Counted from the first letter of the stretch, positions 1-13,029 are shown. The stretch: DNA of 64,000 nucleotides from Aquanectria penicillioides (GCA_003415625.1 PYIU01000006.1:3348001-3412000), one strand, 5' to 3'. Program-made: numbers and translations. The notes: generated by a model from the letters alone, not told the origin.

Positions 1-42
1 CGCAAGCACCAGCGCAAGCACCAGCGCAAGCACCAGCGCAAG
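1..42. repeat. 12-bp tandem repeat at the left edge
   Basis: About three and a half copies of CGCAAGCACCAG run from the first base. On the plus strand, the frame beginning at base 3 reads Gln-Ala-Pro-Ala repeats and then continues through three adjacent Cys codons to a stop at 111-113. It could be the C-terminal end of a gene that begins outside the window. No start or family signature is visible, so a plain minisatellite is equally likely. Confidence 0.75.
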
Positions 43-695
43 GGATGCCGTGTTGTTGCCCCAGAAATAACCCGATTGGAGGCCTTTCTCTCTCGACCCG
101 GCAACTTGATTGACAGGTTCGTGTTTCGTCCAAATTTATCATGAGACGGGGGTTTTATTTGCACTCGACCGCCGACCGTGCAGGCCAGGGCAATCTATCT
201 ATCTGTGGGAAGAGTAAGCAACCTGTCGGAAACCGTTGCATCGTTTGTTTCTGGTTTGACAGGGCCGGGCTCCGGGCCATAGGGTTTAGGACGAGGCGTT
301 CCGGGTCTAGCACCAGGGGGCAAAAAGCCAAGGCTGCGAGCTGGACGCTATCAAATCGTCACTGTCCCGAAGGCAGAGGCCAAGCAGGCCCGGCAGAGAG
401 GCCACGCTTGCGTGATTGTCCCGTGTGGTTCGTGCTCGAGGATGAACCCTGGCTCGCGACCTGCGACCAAGAGGGCTCATCATCATCACCTCCAGGAATC
501 CCAGGCTGGAACCGCGCGTCTATCCCTTTTGTGACATTACCCCTGGCGCCTCCTTCATCAGGGTGGCCGGGATGTGGAGGCAAGGAGCACCATACCGGTG
601 CATGAGAAGGGCTGAAGGGCCAAGGCGTAGAAGGGAAAAAAAATAATAGTATGTACTTAACAACCAAGCTAAAGAATCGGCAGAATAGACCGAAG

Positions 696-699
<4 letters not shown>

Positions 700-726
<27 letters not shown>
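700..726. repeat. A homopolymer, 27 bp
   Basis: An uninterrupted run of 27 A. It lies about 480 bp from a T run of almost the same length (1207-1232), so the two are in inverted orientation. No flanking target duplication was found to support a retroelement tail. Confidence 0.9.
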
Positions 727-729
<3 letters not shown>

Positions 730-1148
730 ATTGGCCCGGCTACATAGCCCACCAGAAGCGGCTGCAAGGGACGAAGCGCGGAAAGCAAGATGTTCGTTTT
801 TCGTTCCCCCCTGAACTGGTCTCTGAGGCTGACGTTAGCTCCAGGCTCACAGCGCGCCTCATTGGCAGCCGGCAGGCCGTACGTCATAAAAGCAACTATT
901 GTCAATAGCCTACCCTTCTTATCAGACGCCAGCGGAAGGGCCTGGACGCCCAGCGTGGGCCGACGGCTTTTTAGTATGGGAGCAATCGACGCGCCATCTG
1001 CAGAACCCACACACACTTTGCCAGAGGGAGTAGACGCCGATTATGTTGAGAAGATTGGCGGTGGAGCGACAGGGGAGAAGTGTTGGTTTGAGTGCAAGCC
1101 CAGAGTAGACTGTTTAGTTGCAAGTCAGGCACAATCATGAGTTGATCC

Positions 1149-1198
1149 GAATTAATCTGAATTAATCTGAATTAATCTGAATTAATCTGAATTAATCT
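1149..1198. repeat. 10-bp tandem repeat (GAATTAATCT) x5
   Basis: Five consecutive copies of GAATTAATCT, identical to each other. The array sits directly before a 26-bp T run. It is a non-coding minisatellite. Confidence 0.9.
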
Positions 1199-1206
1199 TT
1201 GGGGTC

Positions 1207-1232
1207 TTTTTTTTTTTTTTTTTTTTTTTTTT
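1207..1232. repeat. T homopolymer, 26 bp
   Basis: An uninterrupted run of 26 T immediately downstream of the GAATTAATCT array. Confidence 0.9.
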
Positions 1233-1496
1233 AGTACGCGTTGAGTCGGCCCATTTCAACGTGATGGGCACGATCGCGTCTTCATCGACAATCTCAATGT
1301 CTTTTTATCGACATATTGCTGTCTCGAATCAAGCCCTGAATGAAGGACGCAATACCCGCACCCGGGGTCCGTCCTGCCCTGGAAATGTGACTGCTGCAAC
1401 GCTCGCTGCAAACTGTCCAGTCCACGTCAGCTACGGGGTTCTCCAGAATCGCATGTTGCGGTTGACCAGGCTCTGAAACCGTTTAGGTTTGATTGT

Positions 1497-3417
1497 TCAA
1501 TTTGGTGGTATCTCTCGTTCGTCCCCAGTCTTTCTTTCATAAAGCCCAGTCACGTCGCCCTCGTCATCTGCTGCTGCTCTGAGGTCTACCGATACTTGTG
1601 ATCCCCGGGTCGCTCGACTCCATCGTCCACATATGCGGGAAGATGATCGGCGCCGCCCCCGGTGCTCGGTCCAGCTGCGTGCTCCTTCGAATCCTTCTTT
1701 TCCTTCCCTCACCATCCCAGCCTCGGCTCCCTTGAGAGCCTCCAGGAGCTCGCGCGCCCCAGCCGGCCACATACCGGAGGGGCCCTGCGGTGGGACCTCC
1801 CCCTTGAGGATCCTGTCGACGGGGACGCGCTCACCGTAAAAGGCTGCGTTGGCATCCTTGCGCTCGACCACCACGGTGCCATCCACCTGGATGCCCGCGT
1901 AGAAGCCTCGTGACTTGACGTATGAGAAGACGGGCTTGAAGGCGCTGGCGCTGAGGCTGCGCCGCTTGCTCTTGTCAGCCTCGGGCTTGAGCGTCTGCTG
2001 TGGCGCCGCCGCCTCCGCCGTCTCGCCCTCGGCCTTGTCCCCCTTTTTCCTGCCCTCGCGGTTGTCCACTCCGGCTCCGAACCCGACGGCGCCGCCTGCT
2101 CCGTAGGGCCCGCCACGACGGCTAGGTCGCTTCCGAGGCTCACTCGCGTCTTGGTGAAGGCTTCGAGAGCCTCGCGGCTGTTGATGACGCAGACGCAGTC
2201 GTAAATGTCCAGCCCGATGGAGAAGCCGCCCCCCACCGAGTGTACCTGGATGCCCGACGGCGGTCCCCAGGAGCCGTCCGGCAGCCGGGCGATCAGCACA
2301 CCCGACCCGGTGGCTCCCGAGACGGCGTATCCGGCTCGGAGCGTGGTGAAGATGGCCAGGCCCACAGCCTTGGAGATGACCTTGGGCGGGATCGTCACGA
2401 TCACGCGGTTCTTGGGCTTGTTCTTGGTAGGGTCGATGATCGGCTCGTTCGACTCGGTGGCCGTCGGGTCCGTCGACGTGGGCGGTTGGCCGGAGCCAGG
2501 GTCTGCGTACACGCCCTTTTCTGTGATGTGTTAGTTACTCCGTACGGCCTCCGTATGCACACCCGTGTAAGCGACTCACTGCAAAACGACTTGAGAATGG
2601 AGGCGGCCTTGTCACATTCCTTGTCGAGCGTATCGGGGAGGAAGCTTTGGCTGCCCAGCTTGTGCGCCAGGCTGTTGATGGGGGCAGCAGCCTTCAAGCC
2701 GAGATTGCTGAAACGCTCGCTCCAGCCATGTTTCTTCTGGGGTTGCTGCTGCTGGTGCTGCTGGTGCTGCTGGTACTCGGTCGAAGTCGTACCCGAAACA
2801 TTAGAAGTGGGAGCCGGAGCTGGAGCCGCAGCTGGAGCTGGAGCTGGAGCTGGAGCATGCTCTTGGGTCGGCGACGTCGAATCGGGTTGCTGCGTTGGCG
2901 GAGGAGCAAAGACTGGAGCTGCGGGGTTATACACGGGGATGGTATAGCTCTGGGACTGGGGCTGGCTATCGACGGGATTCGCATTGAGCGGGTTGGGATG
3001 CGAGGGAGGAGGACCAGGAGGAGGAGGTGGGAAGTGCTTCTCAGATCCGGATCCCGAGGCTCCAGACGCAAGGAACTCTCCCTGTTGGACAGCCTTCTGG
3101 GCGGTTTGGGCAGGGGCAGGGATGGGCTGTTTTTCTGAAGCTGGGGGGATGTAGCTTCCTTGCTCATACGACGGAGGCGCCGAATCTTCGTGATGCGGCG
3201 GAGGGCCAAGGGGAGGAGGGGGGAAATCTTGCTTCTCGGCTGTAGGAGGGGCAATGCTCTGCTTCTCAGAGGCCGCAGGTGGAGGGAAGTTTTGCTTCTC
3301 AGAAACTACAGGTGGAGGAGGCAATGTTGCTTCTCGACGGGAGGGGTAGCTTCGTGCTTCTCGGCGGGGGCGTCTTGCTGCTCGGCGGTAGGCGGAGGAG
3401 GAAAGTAAGGCTTATAC

Positions 3418-3453
<36 letters not shown>

Positions 3454-3548
3454 TTGGGAGGAGGAGGAGGAGGAGGATAGTCGCCCTCTACCGGCGCCAG
3501 AGGAAGCAATCCGCTGCCCTCTGCGGGGATCTTCTCAGAGCTCGACAT
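1497..3548 (-). CDS. Ysc84/SYLF-domain (DUF500) protein, with two apparent 1-bp deletions
   Basis: Proteins with the SYLF (Ysc84, DUF500) domain bind lipid and actin at endocytic sites. The N-terminal 250 or so residues are a Pro/Gln-rich linker with a polyglutamine run and repeated Ser-Glu-Lys-Gln/Pro-Pro-Pro blocks. The SYLF domain follows and is recognised by the IPPKVISKAVGLAIFTTLRAGY-type start (about 20 residues), the VHSVGGGFSIGLDI block, and a later RILKGEV...GMWPAG block. One intron occupies 2521-2579 (GTGAGT...CACAG). The reading frame changes near 3322-3327 and again at the GGGCCC at 2106-2111. One added base at each site restores a single frame of about 664 codons. The exact C-terminus is uncertain, because a GTGAGG donor-like site follows the last conserved block. 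The start is the ATG at 3548. Confidence 0.75.
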
Positions 3549-4078
3549 CGGATGGTGTTGCGGGGTAAATACAGTGAGTCGGGATGCACACGAACAGGTC
3601 GCACAAATGACCGAACTTGTGAGTGTTGATTCTAGGAACTCTTTAAATTCAGGCGGATGAGGTCTTTATGTATACCGAGGCCTCTCGTCCAAGACCTGTT
3701 CTGCGTTGGCGTTGATGTCATGGCCTGTGGCGGCGATTGCGACGCGCGGGGGTCAGTTCATGCACAGCCACACTGGTGATGCGAGCGATCCAATCCAGAG
3801 CGTTGGCGAGATCGAAACCAGCTGAGATGCGGGCAAGGTGGTCTACTAGGGGGGGGGGGCCTTGTGGGCATGATTTTGTGATATTTTTGTAATGGGCCCG
3901 CTTTCGCTTTCGCTGTCGTTGATCCGTGACGCCGTAGATAAGTCGGAACCCGAGGCGCAGCCATGAGGCGGATGGGGATGAGCCAGACACAGAAGGACAG
4001 CAGCCAGCCGAGACACTGTCTATTCCCGAGACTGCATCCCTCCTTCACCCAACTCTCCTCTCAGTCCCAATTGTCGCC
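3549..4078. promoter_or_regulatory. Divergent intergenic region between the Ysc84-like and FSH1-like genes
   Basis: About 530 bp separates two divergent starts, so both promoters must lie here. It includes a G run of ten (near 3850-3859). No clear TATA box or repeat was seen. Confidence 0.4.
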
Positions 4079-4860
4079 ATGACCCAGACAGACGACGACA
4101 CGTCTACGCTGCAGCTGCCGCGCATCCTGTGCCTCCACGGCGGCGGCGTCAACGCAGACATCTTCGAGGTGCAGTGCCGGGCCCTCATCCTCCGCCTCAA
4201 GTCCGCCTTCCGCCTCGTCTTCATGGACGCGCCGTTCCTGTCGGCGCCGCACCCGGACATTGTCAGCGTCTACGGCGACTGCGGGCCCTTCCGGCGATGG
4301 CTCCGCTGGCAGCCCGACCACCCGGAGATTGAGGGCGACGCCGCCGCCGCCGAGATTCACTACCAGGTGCAGCGCGCAATGGACCAGGACCCGGGCGCCG
4401 GCGAGTGGGCGGCATCCTGGGCTTCTCGCAGGGCGCCAAGATTGCCGCCAGCGTGCTGTGGACGCAGGAGAAGCTGGCCGCCCGGTTCGGCCCGGGCGAG
4501 GCCTCCACCGCCTTCAAGTTTGGCATCCTCATGGCCGGCCGCGCGCCGCTGGTGATGCTCGACGCCCGCCTGGACATGCCGCCGTATATCGTCGACGCGG
4601 GGCGGCTGAGCTCTGGCTTCGTGAACTGGCCCGAGACCAACAAGGGACCTCACGTGCTGACTACGCCCACACTGCACGTCCACGGCAGGCGGGATCCGGG
4701 CATGGAGCTGCATCGCATCCTGAGGGACAAGTACTGCAAGACGGGGACGTCGCTGTTGATGGAGTGGGACGGGGGCCACAGGATTCCTATTAAGCCGCAC
4801 GATGTGGTGACGTTGGTGAACAAGATAGAGGAGCTGGTGGCCATGGCTGGTACAGGGTAG
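4079..4860 (+). CDS. FSH1-family serine hydrolase, with an apparent 1-bp deletion
   Basis: This is an alpha/beta-hydrolase of the fungal FSH1 family (also called DUF341). The family is often annotated as an esterase, and members occur in polyketide clusters. The N-terminal LCLHGGGVNADIF block forms the oxyanion region. The nucleophile elbow GFSQG carries the catalytic Ser, HGRRDP the Asp and GGHRIP the His, so the full triad is present. The two halves are in different frames. The shift falls at GGG (4407-4409), just before the GFSQG motif, and one extra G gives one frame of 261 codons, the usual family length. There is no intron. It is convergent with the GH47 gene. Whether the shift is real or an assembly error cannot be decided here. 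Confidence 0.8.
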
Positions 4861-5350
4861 GACAAGACTAGACATAGAATAGACAGCTACAAGACTCGTC
4901 CTTGATAGAATATCAATCGTTTGAATGCTGACTTTGATTTATTTACGGTTTAATTACGTGGTTAATGCTCTAGTGATGCAAAGATGGAACTGGTGAGTTG
5001 ATTAGTCTTCCATCGTTTTCTCATGGGAGATTGAACTTAGTCGTATAGTCAACACCCCCACAACAGTGTCGTCAATTCCTCAATAATCAATCGAATGAAA
5101 TATGACGTAGCTTCTACGGTGAAGTGGCAAGGGATAATGCAACGGATAGAGAGACAGAAAACATGAGTGTCTGTGTGAGAGCCACTAAGTTCGTTCTACA
5201 TTGTGGATCTGTCACTTCATATTGCGGATTCTCAACCATACAGTTCATAAGTCGATTATTCATGAAACCTTCATGATCCAATTCTATGATTCAATGTTGT
5301 TCCAAATTCCCATTCCAATTCCCGATTCCCAATTCTCAGCCCGCTGAGGT
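4861..5350. other. Convergent 3' intergenic region
   Basis: This is AT-richer sequence between the ends of the FSH1-like and GH47 genes. It contains imperfect ATTCCC repeats near 5307-5340. No gene or family motif was seen, and it presumably holds both 3' untranslated regions. Confidence 0.5.
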
Positions 5351-7064
<1,714 letters not shown>

Positions 7065-7534
7065 CGCTCGCGATTGAGGCTGTTGATGGAAGAGAGATTC
7101 AATTAAGCATGAATCTTCGGCACCTCTCCCTTTTCTCGTAGACGGTATCCCTTGACTTTCCCTTCCTTCCTTGTAAGGCGCCCGCCAGCGGCGCACTTTT
7201 ACTGAAACCCGTCTCCACCAACAACCAACAGTCACAAGCTGGGCGAATCAGGGCCGGCGCTGTCTCGCCTGGGCCTCTCCCCTGCATCCGCGGACCACCC
7301 AGAGCAGCCAGAAATACGGCATCGGTACCGACAGAGTGGAAATTAACGCTGCTGCACGACCCTGGGCGCTTAGCCTCAAGGCCTTGTGCGTGCTGTTGGT
7401 CCTGATGTTATCCACGTCGGGTGTTATGGGTGATCCATGGGCAGAGATTTGGACCGGAATGCCCTTCCCATTTTCCCTCTGACGATGTCGTTTGTTTTTC
7501 AACCATCCTTTTCGTCGAAAGCAAGCAATCAAAC
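7065..7534. promoter_or_regulatory. Divergent intergenic region between GH47 and the pepsin-fold gene
   Basis: About 470 bp lies between divergent starts and must contain both promoters. No clear TATA box was recognised. Confidence 0.4.
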
Positions 7535-9284
7535 ATGTTGTGGCTTGTTTGGCTTTTGGTTGCACCCGTCAAGAGTGATTCGGTATGCGATGCTGAGCCG
7601 TTTGCCCTGCCCATCAAGGATGTTCAAGTCCTCGCAAATATTTCAAACTCGTTTATGAAGGGAATTCCCGCTCAGGTTGGGACTCCCGCGCAGGACATTG
7701 TCTTGCTGCCGTGGCCGTGAGTTGAGTCGTTCCCGCGTAACCGACGCCGATGTCTTACAACTCGCAGGACCTGAACAACACGTGGATTTACGACCAGCAA
7801 ACATTCTGCGACAAGACAATTATCTGGAATGACCAGATTTGCGATGTTCGACGGGGGAATCCGTTCGAGGAGGACAAGTCGACGTCGTTTCACAAGGCCA
7901 ACAGCGTCGCCGCGGCAGGCGGCGCTTCGAGCGAAGTGGCCTACAAAGGCGGCGAGGACGGCATCAACAAGCTCGAAGGAACGGCCCTGGGAGGAACAGA
8001 TAATTTGGACGTAAACGGCTCTGTGGCCTTGAAGGACTTTCCAATAGGAATCCCCGCCTCAAATTTGACACTGGCTATACCTTTCTCCACCCGCTCGGCC
8101 TCGGGAGGAACTCAACGTACCTAAATGCCCTCCGGACAGTCGGGAAGATTGGATCTCGGGTGTGGTCTTTGTTTTGGGGTCGTATGTGGATTGATGATGG
8201 CATCGACGGCTCAATAGTCTTGGGTGGGTATGACCAAGAGAAGGTCATCGGCAACAACTACACCGCCGCCCTCGATTACTCCGACTTTACCGGCACCTCT
8301 GGCTGTTGGACCGGGATGAAGGTCTTCATCTCCGACATTAAGCTCAATTTTAGAAACGGCACGGACGCAAGCATCTTCCAGACCAACACTGCGCTGCCGT
8401 GCTGCATCGTGCCTCAACGCCAGCTGCTCCTCGAGGCCCCCGTGGCCTACGTGGACACGTTCGAGCGGATAACAGGCATAAACAGCACCGATACCTCCTA
8501 CGGCCTGCACTGGTCTGCGCGGATATTCAACGCTAATAACGTGTAAGCCGCCTTTGCATTCCCCCACGTTTACCCGAAACACAGCTGATTTATTAGTTTT
8601 GATGGCGATATTACCTTCTACCTCAACTCGGGGCTGCAGGTCCGCGTTCCCAACAACCAATACCTTGTGCCCTGGGTAGACATCGACCGAAACGGGTCAC
8701 GAATCTTTAAAAACAACATCCGTGAACTGCTCATCAATGGAGTTGCTGATCAGCCGGCCACTTTAGGCCGCTACTTCTTCACTGCGGCCTACTTGATGGT
8801 CAATCATGACGCAGGCACATTTACCCTCTGGCAGGCTAACCCGTCCAACAAAACCAACCTCGTGCGTGTCCTCGATGAAGACACTGCCAAGTCATGCAAC
8901 GATAGCAATGCGGTGGTCCAGCCCTCGGCAAGCTCATCCACGACGCCAACCACCAGCCCAGAGGCCACATCCAAGCCGAGAACCGCTCCCTCCGGGGCTG
9001 TCATCGGGGGTGCAGTGGCGGGATGTGTGGTCGGAGTGGCCCTCATCGGACTGGGCATCTTCTTCTTCCTACGCCGAAGAAAGGCCAAGGCTGCAGCCGC
9101 GGTAACGCCATCAGTGTCCTCGCCGGCAAAGTCAGAGTACAAGTATGCCAACTACTTCTTCCAGCCGCAGGAGGTACAAGGCAGCCAGCCATCTGCTCCG
9201 GAGCTGCAAGGGCAGTCCCATTTTGTGTATGAGATGGAGGGTAACGGTTGTCATGCCGGAAACGACAGAGGATCACGATTTTGA
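7535..9284 (+). CDS. Membrane-anchored pepsin-fold protein without catalytic Asp motifs
   Basis: The protein has a hydrophobic N-terminus (signal peptide), a pepsin-like ectodomain, a Ser/Thr/Pro-rich stalk, one membrane span (GAVIGGAVAGCVVGVALIGL) followed by an RRRK stop-transfer, and a short cytosolic tail. The VGTPAQ block is the pepsin GTPxQ strand, but the position where DTGS should follow reads LLPW...LNNTWIY. I see no second DTG either, so it is predicted not to cleave protein. Introns are at 7717-7767 and 8543-8596. Two one-base deficits are needed for one frame: one at the first splice junction and one at AAA 8061-8063. With both added the total is 549 codons. It has several Asn-X-Ser/Thr sites. 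The downstream neighbour is a broken tandem copy. Family assignment is by eye. Confidence 0.65.
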
Positions 9285-10358
9285 TGAGTGGATGAGTCTT
9301 ATTGAGATTGGAGTTATGGGGAGAACAAATTGGCTAGGTGTTTCGAGTCTTTGATGCTAGTTGGATGAGTTCTTATGTCGGTTACTGTAGAAAATACTAT
9401 ATTCATGCCTCAAATTGTGTGTTGCAATGCTGACGTACATACGTTGTGTAACAAGACCACTGGTTCAAGTGAGGTTGCACTGGACTATGCATGTAACACG
9501 ACCTCGTGGAGAGATGGGAACAAAATGCTATTGGCGAAACAATAGATCTGTGGTTGCACGAAGCAGTTCGACATTGCTCCAAGCCGACAGCTGCTCGCCC
9601 GGGATTGTTAGCTGGACTGGCAAGGCAGGGTAAGAACGTTATCAAGGAATGCCGAATATGCCGCGCCGATCCCCCGTGGAGGGATGGCAATACCGTGATA
9701 GACAATGTAGAGGAAAAAGAAAGAAAAAGGAGGGAATGTGGGGTTGTCATTTGAGAGACTCCATTTCCCACATCTGCCACGGGGTTCGCCTTGAATCCCA
9801 CAGATATTGACGACAGTTTAGGCTGGCAAAAAGGCGCCGAACAATCGTAGCGGGGATAAATTAATTTCGTCATTGCTTCTGCCACGAGTGTTGAAACAAG
9901 CACAATGCACGGAAATCTCACAGCGAATTGGCGGGGCTGTGCCTGCTCTGCATTTGCGAGATGCCTCGCTCCCAGTGTCAGGCTTAGGCCTCGGAGGTAT
10001 AAAACATAGTTGAGTTGCGTGTATCTGTACTCTGACAGGCAATGAGCATGGACTCATAAATATAATCCATGATGGCGAAATTTGTCGTCTTGTATGAATC
10101 AACGCAATCTGGATCGATCATCGGCGAAATTGCAGCAGGGTCGGTCTTGACAGTTAGCTCATCCTTCTGTTTCGTTGTGGCTGGGCTGCGCCCGGACTGC
10201 AGCTTCACTGTGTGCGCGCGAGGCATTGTTAGATGTTGTTGATGTACGGAGTAGTCGGGCGTTCCACCCGTGAGCTGGCACGGACCGATTGGTAGATTTG
10301 TCTGTGGTATTTGACTCATTTCATCCGGCATTGCGAACTCTCATTATAGACATCTGGC
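9285..10358. other. Intergenic region between the tandem pepsin-fold copies
   Basis: About 1.07 kb with no supported gene. It should hold the 3' end of the first copy and the former promoter of the second. No repeats or TATA box were picked out. Confidence 0.5.
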
Positions 10359-12199
10359 ATGTTGTGGCATCTGTGGCTGTCCACGCCCATGAGGGCTGCG
10401 TCTTCGTGCGATGCGCAACCCATGGTGCTGCCGATTCGAGACGTCCAGGTACTCTCAAACTTATCCGACTCATACGTGAAAGGAATCCCTGCCGAAATTG
10501 GCACTCCCGCTCAAACAATTGTTATGCTGCCGTGGGTGGATGTTTATGCGTGACGTGAGGTGTGTGTGCTAACAGCATCAGGGAACTGAATAACACCTGG
10601 ATCTACGACAAGGACCACACCTACTGCGACAAGACGGTCATATGGGATAACTTGATATGCCAAATCCGCCGAGGCAACCCGTTCAACGAGGCAAACTCGA
10701 CCTCGTACAGCAAGGCCGCCAACATCAAGGCCGCCGGTGGCGCCCCGGTCGAAGAAACGTGTGAGGGTGTGGAGGCGGGCGTCAAGAACCTCGTCTCGAC
10801 AGGCATCGGCGGCACCGACGTCTTCACTACAAACGGGTCCGTGGCCCTGGAAAAGTTCGCCATAGGGTCGCCGCGGGTGAAATGGGACGGCGTCTACACG
10901 ACGCTGCACGCCTTTGGGCTGGCTGGGGCCAACTCGACGCACCTCAACAGCCTGCGATCGGCCGGCAAGATTGGGTCGCGCGTGTGGTCGCTGTTCTGGG
11001 GCTGCATGTGGGTCAACAACGGCATTGACGGGTCTATTGTCTTGGGCGGCTACGACAGCGAAAAGGTGACGGGGAAGAATTACACTGCGGCGCTGGACTA
11101 TGATGATTTTAGCAGGACGTCGGTTTGCTGGACGGGCATGAAGGTGATTCTGTCTGATGTTAGGGCTAACTTTCGCAATGGCACCAGCGCTAGCATCTTT
11201 GGCACTAACACGGCACTGCTGGTGTGTCTGGTGCTGCAGAAGCAGATGCTGCTGGAGGCGCTGGCTAAAATGCTCTAGACTTTTCAGGATGTGACGGGAT
11301 ATAACCAGACGGGGACGTTGTATGTGTTTCACTGGTCCGCGACGCAGTTTGTAGTCAAGGCTGTGTAGGTCTTGACCTGGAGTCTCATAAGTCCGCTGAC
11401 AATTCAGATTCGACAGCGACATTACCTTTTCTCTCAACTCGGGACTTGAGATTCGTGTCCCTAATAACCAGTATATTATCCCCCACGTCGATATTGTCAG
11501 GAATGGATCCCGGACTATCGACCGTAGCACCCTCGAGCTCCACATCAACGTCCTAGGATCACAGCCAGCAGCCCTGGGCCGCTACTTTTTCACGTCTGCG
11601 TACCTCATGGTGAACCACGACGCCGGAACGTTTACGTTGCGAGAGGCCAACCCTACCAATAAGACCAACCTTGTCCGGGTGCTCGACGAAGAGACGGATC
11701 AGTCGTGCTCCGTAACTAACGCGGTGGTGCAACCGTCGGCGACAAGCGACTCGCAGGAGTCCGGCTCCAAATCATCAGGAGGCGTCATTGCAGGTGCAGT
11801 TGTGTGAAGTCTGGCGGGAGTTGGACTTGTAGTAGTAGGCATCTTTTCCCTGCCCCGCCGGCGACGAGAAGTAGAGGGATCTGGGACTGGCGAGTTGGAG
11901 GACAAGTCTGTGATGTTAGTTGCGCCGCAGGAAGTTCACGGCCACTGGCACTGGCGTCAGAGCTGCAGGGGCAGTCATCGTTTGTATACGAGATGGATGG
12001 ATCGAATGGCTCTCCTTTTGAGGGGAATGCATCGCCATTTGGATCGCCTATTGAGGGATCTGATATTAGATCGAACGGATCTCATGCGGTGTCGCCATTT
12101 GAGGGATCGACGGACGCACTCGAGATGGGCGAGTCTGAAGATCCTGGCGTTCGGGCAGTAATATATATACCAGACGATATCTGTATTGGACAAACCTAA
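10359..12199 (+). pseudogene. Broken tandem copy of the pepsin-fold membrane protein
   Basis: The copy is collinear with the gene at 7535-9284. It shares the CDA.P..LPI.DVQVL N-terminal block, GTPAQ, LNNTWIYD, the GKIGSRVWSLFWG block, LGGYD, and the NHDAGTFTL block. Its second intron is at 11365-11407, at the same place as in the first copy. It carries an in-frame TAG at 11276-11278 where the first copy has Asp, and an in-frame TGA at 11805-11807 inside the membrane span. The frame resumes unchanged after both stops, so they are substitutions, not indels. A frame change follows near 11950, before the ELQGQS tail block. The exon 1/exon 2 junction near 10540-10580 does not join in phase. It is probably non-functional, and the stops are compatible with C-to-T changes. 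Confidence 0.65.
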
Positions 12200-12365
12200 A
12201 TAATTTATGAACCCGGATGTGAGTAAGCTCAACATGTCGTAGTTTGGCCAGATATTTCTCATCATTGGCTAGTGAGGTAAGCAGAATCGGTTAGTCGCTT
12301 GCAGTGACCGGGAGCCATGGCCAATTATATCCAGCTAGGGCGCCGCTTTTGGCCGGATGGCAGTG
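12200..12365. other. Short spacer between the pseudogene and the MITE
   Basis: Nothing recognisable was seen. It ends at the TA that flanks the MITE-like element. Confidence 0.4.
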
Positions 12366-12367
12366 TA

Positions 12368-12406
12368 CGGTCGCACATTAGCTAATGTTTGCACGAGTGC
12401 AAAATC
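12368..12406 (+). repeat. Left terminal inverted repeat of the MITE
   Basis: 39 bp, an exact reverse complement of 12989-13027. It contains the palindromes CATTAGCTAATG and TTTGCACGAGTGCAAA. Confidence 0.9.
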
Positions 12407-12988
12407 ATCTTATCAAAATAAGATGATTCTGGATAGGGACGCGTACGCAAGTCCCTTCCCTTACTGCATTTGCCTTCTAGGCCATTTCGATAGCTGCTGC
12501 AGCAATTATAAGCAGCCGGATTGCGCTGCTTAATGCAACAATAGGGACTCGGCTATAGGTAGTGTATGCAGGGGCGGCTTTAGCGGCGGAAGTTAGGGCA
12601 ATAGCTTAGGATCCTAAGCCCGGCCAATTGAACTCCTTAAGGGATTAGGGACCAAAGAGGAGCTAATTAAGCTAAATAAAAAAGGAACCTAAGACAACCC
12701 TATTATTATTAATTAAAGTGTATATAACTATTTCCTTATCTTAATGCTTTTTTTTTGCATACAAGCAGCAGCTTAAAAAGCCTTAATTAAGTGGTTATAT
12801 ATAGAGGCATTAGTTAATAGTTCTAGCTAATCTAAAATAATGGCTAGCACCTTCTTATAGTATTTTAGGTTAATAGCTAAGGATATTGTATATAAATATA
12901 CATATAATATTCTAGTAAAGCAAAGACTAGCCAACCTGCATAATGTAAGCTACATATATTGTAGTGTATGTACTATTTGGTAAGTAGG

Positions 12989-13027
12989 GATTTTGCACTC
13001 GTGCAAACATTAGCTAATGTGCGACCG
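12989..13027 (-). repeat. Right terminal inverted repeat of the MITE
   Basis: 39 bp, an exact reverse complement of 12368-12406. It is followed directly by TA. Confidence 0.9.
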
Positions 13028-13029
13028 TA

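Larger units (their letters stand above)
114..1496. other. Gene-free region with homopolymers and a 10-bp repeat
   Basis: No convincing gene is seen. The open frames here are short, lack family motifs, and overlap each other on both strands. The stretch contains an A run (700-726), five copies of a 10-bp unit (1149-1198) and a T run (1207-1232). The part next to 1497 should hold the 3' untranslated region of the Ysc84-like gene. Confidence 0.6.
12366..13029. mobile_element. MITE-like element with 39-bp terminal inverted repeats and TA flanks
   Basis: A 660-bp element (12368-13027) is bounded by perfect 39-bp inverted repeats that begin CGGTCGCACATTAGC. TA dinucleotides on both sides (12366-12367 and 13028-13029) fit the target duplication of Tc1/mariner-type (Fot1/pogo) transposons. 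The inside is markedly AT-rich and contains no open frame that could encode a transposase, so the element is non-autonomous. Each terminal repeat contains two palindromes, CATTAGCTAATG and TTTGCACGAGTGCAAA. A third hairpin (ATCATCTTAT-CAAA-ATAAGATGAT) abuts the left repeat at about 12404-12427. It separates two pseudogenes. Confidence 0.85.

Noticed and set aside
141..1140. Several open frames of 100-150 codons on both strands
   Set aside because: They overlap one another, have low-complexity or Pro/Arg-rich composition, and show no family motif or splice logic.
11267..11278. In-frame TAG of the second pepsin-fold copy as part of an intron ending in TAG
   Set aside because: A branch-like GCTAAAAT and a TAG acceptor are present. 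But the first copy has no intron here, and the two copies align without length change across the stop, so a substitution is simpler.
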